64,000 bases of DNA from Saprospirales bacterium (lineage in GTDB: Bacteria > Bacteroidota > Bacteroidia > Chitinophagales > Saprospiraceae). Below, in pieces: positions 63,314 to 64,000 of this stretch (its first letter is position 1; each line of letters opens with the position of its first letter). The notes beneath the pieces were generated by a model that was not told the origin of the DNA, did no database searches, and saw nothing but the letters and a program-made list of their open reading frames with translations. The DNA is taken from contig JADJBL010000006.1 of assembly GCA_016703765.1 (NCBI GenBank), positions 124,001 to 188,000 of the forward strand, given 5' to 3'. The translations under genes were made by a program, and so were the position numbers.

Positions 63314-64000
63314 TTACCTTTTTTGCTTTCGAATCTTCTTGAGAAACTTGTCCATCTTGTCGTTCGGAATGGTGACGGCCAGATTGTAGTGTTCGATTTT
63401 CCAGCCTTCTGGGTACAGCCTCAACACTCCGGAGCCTCTGCATTCACCCATCCAGGTGTCGAGTTTTTCCTCAAACCAGGCGATGGATTGGGCGTCGTTC
63501 AAATAAATATGGCGGTCGCGGGCTTTGAAGGCCCATGCGGATTCCTTGTCGAAATAGGGTTTGGCCCAGAAAGCCATATAATCCCGTTCCCAGCGCTCGT
63601 TGGCATCGGTGCCCAGGTAGATCCCCTGGGGGGCCATGCTTCCGAAAAAGGCATCTTCGTCGGCCACGGCCGCCGCATGATGCCAGGCGTCGAGGAAACG
63701 GTGCAGGGTGTCGGTCAGGTTATAGTGGTCGTCGCGACATCCCTCTTTTCTGCGGGTGTCGATGATCTGAATGATCTTCCAGCCTTCGTTTACGCGGGCA
63801 AGTTGAAAAGCATTGATCCCGCAATGGCTTTGCTTTCCATCCAGGAAAAAGGTATAATCCGTTACGACGCTGGCAATGGGAAGTTCCATGTGAATATCGT
63901 AGTTCCAAATTTTTTCATGGAAGAAACTGGGGCCTTTGGAGGTGGCGACCGACTGGAGGAATTTATCCATGGACTCCACTTTTAGCTCTCCTGCTTCGGA
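63314..64000 (-). CDS. Tandem NTF2/SnoaL-like domain protein, N-terminus beyond window
   Basis: The frame remains open to the right edge, so the true start lies outside. The visible 225 or so residues hold the end of one NTF2-like domain (ELPIASVVTDYTFFLDGKQSHCGINAFQLARVNEGWKIIQIIDTRRKEGC) and a complete second one (about DTLHRFLDAWHHAAAVADEDAFFGSM.., RLYPEGWKIEHYNLAVTIP). These cone-shaped alpha-beta folds are common in DUF4440/SnoaL proteins. Function is not assignable from sequence. The internal GTG at 63979 is unlikely to be the real start, since it would cut the first domain. Confidence 0.72.
   Translation of the reverse strand, partial: SEAGELKVESMDKFLQSVATSKGPSFFHEKIWNYDIHMELPIASVVTDYTFFLDGKQSHCGINAFQLARVNEGWKIIQIIDTRRKEGCRDDHYNLTDTLHRFLDAWHHAAAVADEDAFFGSMAPQGIYLGTDANERWERDYMAFWAKPYFDKESAWAFKARDRHIYLNDAQSIAWFEEKLDTWMGECRGSGVLRLYPEGWKIEHYNLAVTIPNDKMDKFLKKIRKQKR

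Overview
The window reads as a chromosomal segment of a Bacteroidota bacterium, most likely from the Saprospiria (Saprospiraceae/Lewinella-like). The evidence is a type IX secretion (T9SS) plug protein, T9SS cargo with sorting domains, a giant SprB-repeat adhesin, a SusC/SusD pair, several Bacteroidota-only families, no Shine-Dalgarno sites, and a few TAnnTTTG-type -7 promoter elements. No tRNA, rRNA, CRISPR array or insertion sequence was seen. Genes are densely packed, and several convergent pairs overlap by 4-32 bp.

Layout. 1-4.4 kb: T9SS plug, TolC and HlyD-type adaptor genes. 4.5-16 kb: housekeeping genes (bacilliredoxin, PBP1A, cytochrome c lipoprotein, anmK, an SDR, a class IV aminotransferase, an EF-G paralogue, pyrE, cysE-cysM). 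16.1-21 kb: a group 3d NAD-linked [NiFe] hydrogenase operon, hoxF-hoxUY-hoxH-hoxW, with hoxU and hoxY fused. 21-30 kb: Kazal lipoprotein, a 101-bp tandem repeat, TonB-like protein, methionine-salvage pair mtnA-mtnB, glucosaminidase, rRNA/tRNA methyltransferase, TonB-dependent receptor, MFS transporter, glyoxalase-fold protein. 30-41 kb: three large secreted proteins (1961-aa SprB/HYR adhesin, a gliding-motility C-terminal-domain protein, a delta-60-repeat protein). 41-46 kb: NAD-linked formate dehydrogenase (fdhA, fused NuoEF-like fdhB). 46-58.8 kb: an envelope island made of a porin-like/SH3b protein, a coiled-coil exported protein, a CHASE2 membrane protein, two FecR-like proteins, two related exported M48-like peptidases and an exported caspase-TPR protein. 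59-64 kb: SusC/SusD and a truncated NTF2-like protein.

How genes work together. Hydrogenase and formate dehydrogenase both pass electrons to NAD+, so H2 and formate could serve as accessory electron donors. The CHASE2/FecR/M48/caspase island is the best candidate for an undescribed system. All its products carry export or membrane signals, two components are duplicated, and the four-gene operon shares a terminator with the opposing caspase gene. I infer an envelope-sensing and proteolysis module; its function is unproven.

Sequence quality. At least five genes carry a single-base indel, four of them at short homopolymers (plug/tolC junction, hlyD, hoxF, MFS, M48-A), and cysE has lost about 30 codons. 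The pattern suggests consensus errors in a long-read or metagenome assembly rather than widespread gene decay, so the broken genes should be checked against reads before being called pseudogenes.
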